Source of the DNA: Acidobacteriota bacterium
Lineage (GTDB): Bacteria; Acidobacteriota; Thermoanaerobaculia; UBA5066
Assembly: GCA_016789625.1 (NCBI GenBank)
Contig: JAEUQS010000444.1
Coordinates: 1 to 5,283 of the forward strand
Reading direction: 5' to 3'
DNA: 5,283 bases
Below the pieces are notes generated by a model. It was not told the origin of the DNA. It did not search any database and saw nothing but the letters and a program-made list of their open reading frames with translations. Shown here piece by piece: positions 4,702 through 5,283 of this stretch. Numbering within the stretch: the first letter of the stretch is position 1; each line of letters starts with the position of its first letter. Both the position numbers and the translations under genes were made by a program.

Positions 4702-5283
4702 TCAGCGCGGGAGGAGCGTGCGCGGGTCGTTCGTGCCGGCGTCGATCGCGGCGGCGTAGGCCGCGAACGAGCCGCTCGCGGTGGGCGTCGACAGCACGAG
4801 GCGCGCGGCGACGAGGTCCGTCGAGATGCCGAGGTCGCGCACCACGCCCGAGACCTGCGTCATGCCGAGCGGCGCGAGGGAGTAGCGCTTCGTGGCGAGC
4901 TGCGTGCCGTCTTCACCCACGAGCGCGACGTCCACGTCGAGGGCCGCCTCGGTCGCGTTCGCGAGCACGAGGTTCGTGCGGAAGGCCGCGTCCTGGCGGA
5001 TCGCGTGGATCACCTGCGGCGTGCCCGCGCGCACCAGGTCGGCCGAGCGGGCGGCGGGAACGCTCTGGCCGAACGTTCCGCCGGCGCCCGGAGTCGAGGT
5101 CTGCCCCGAGACGACGAGACCCGAGGTCTCGGCCACCACCCGGAGCGCGCCGAAGGCCGAGGTCTCGCCGAACACCGAGCCCAGAACGTCGGTGTAGAGG
5201 GCCGACTTGCTCGCCCCGAGCGTGAAGAACCGCTCGGCGCCCGTGCGGCCGTCGCGGTTGTTGCCCAGGAAGCGCAGCGAGAA
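4702..5283 (-). CDS. C-terminal fragment of a secreted repeat protein, Acidobacteriota type
   Basis: The frame is open from the right edge to TGA (4702-4704), giving the last 193 residues; the start and any catalytic domain lie outside. Two related beta-rich units are visible. The first is cut by the edge and runs from 'FSLRFLGNNRDGRTGAERFF' through 'YTDVLGSVFGETSAFGALRV' to 'GGTFGQSVPA'. The second runs from 'VIHAIRQDAAFRTNLVLANA' through 'LDVDVALVGEDGTQLATKRY' and 'GMTQVSGVVRDLG' to 'SFAAYAAAIDAGTNDPRTLL'. Alternating hydrophobic residues, few charges and no Cys suggest an immunoglobulin-like or beta-sandwich module in an exported protein. I recall similar tails at the C-termini of large secreted peptidases and cell-surface proteins of Acidobacteriota, where they may mediate attachment or sorting. 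The parent function is unknown. A GTG at 5175 is only an internal codon, because the frame continues upstream. Confidence 0.82.
   Translation of the reverse strand, partial: FSLRFLGNNRDGRTGAERFFTLGASKSALYTDVLGSVFGETSAFGALRVVAETSGLVVSGQTSTPGAGGTFGQSVPAARSADLVRAGTPQVIHAIRQDAAFRTNLVLANATEAALDVDVALVGEDGTQLATKRYSLAPLGMTQVSGVVRDLGISTDLVAARLVLSTPTASGSFAAYAAAIDAGTNDPRTLLPR

Noticed and set aside
3764..4759. Plus-strand open frame of 331 codons, rich in Glu, Arg and Gly
   Set aside because: It spans the transporter gene, a spacer and a terminator antisense; its low-complexity charged content is the mirror of membrane segments on the minus strand.

Overview
The window is about two-thirds G+C, and its coding strands use G/C-ending codons almost throughout. 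No rRNA, tRNA, CRISPR array or insertion sequence is visible. The best hint to taxonomy is the right-end fragment. It is the C-terminus of a secreted, repeat-bearing protein ending in a 'YAAAIDAGTNDPRTLLPR'-type motif, a style I associate with soil and sediment Acidobacteriota, especially Thermoanaerobaculia-like genomes. That assignment is an inference from family resemblance and has not been tested by a search.

Layout, left to right. (1) Positions 1-396, minus strand: the N-terminal 132 codons of a protein running off the left edge, possibly an envelope-polysaccharide methyltransferase or glycosyltransferase. (2) Positions 475-2325, plus strand, divergent from the first gene: a 616-residue soluble REC-PAS-PAS-HisKA-HATPase histidine kinase with an ideal AGGAGG ribosome binding site. 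(3) Positions 2326-2527: a repeat-rich spacer between convergent genes. It holds an imperfect tandem repeat of period about 61, a purine-rich GAGCG tract, a perfect 10-bp hairpin and a 17-bp direct repeat. (4) Positions 2528-3780, minus strand: an ECF sigma factor and a ChrR-like cupin anti-sigma factor. They overlap by the four bases ATGA, so they are probably translationally coupled. (5) Positions 3781-3922: a 142-bp regulatory spacer with a perfect 15-bp palindrome, a CATAAT hexamer and a possible sigma-E/ChrR-type promoter. (6) Positions 3923-4606, minus strand: a NicO/UreH-type nickel/cobalt transporter with a histidine-rich loop. (7) Positions 4644-4686: a perfect 16-bp stem-loop terminator. 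(8) Positions 4702-5283, minus strand: the C-terminal 193 codons of the secreted repeat protein, running off the right edge.

Functionally this looks like a signalling neighbourhood. The histidine kinase would receive phosphate or a conformational signal through its own N-terminal receiver and integrate PAS input. The ECF sigma factor would be held by the cupin protein and released by a stress signal; by analogy with Rhodobacter RpoE-ChrR that could be singlet oxygen or another oxidant. The metal transporter lies upstream on the same strand, but the sequence does not prove co-regulation.

The most unusual point is the anti-sigma factor. Its N-terminal half shows none of the His/Cys ligands of the zinc anti-sigma domain, and the fourth cupin metal ligand appears to be Glu instead of His. 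No clearly new multi-gene system is visible.
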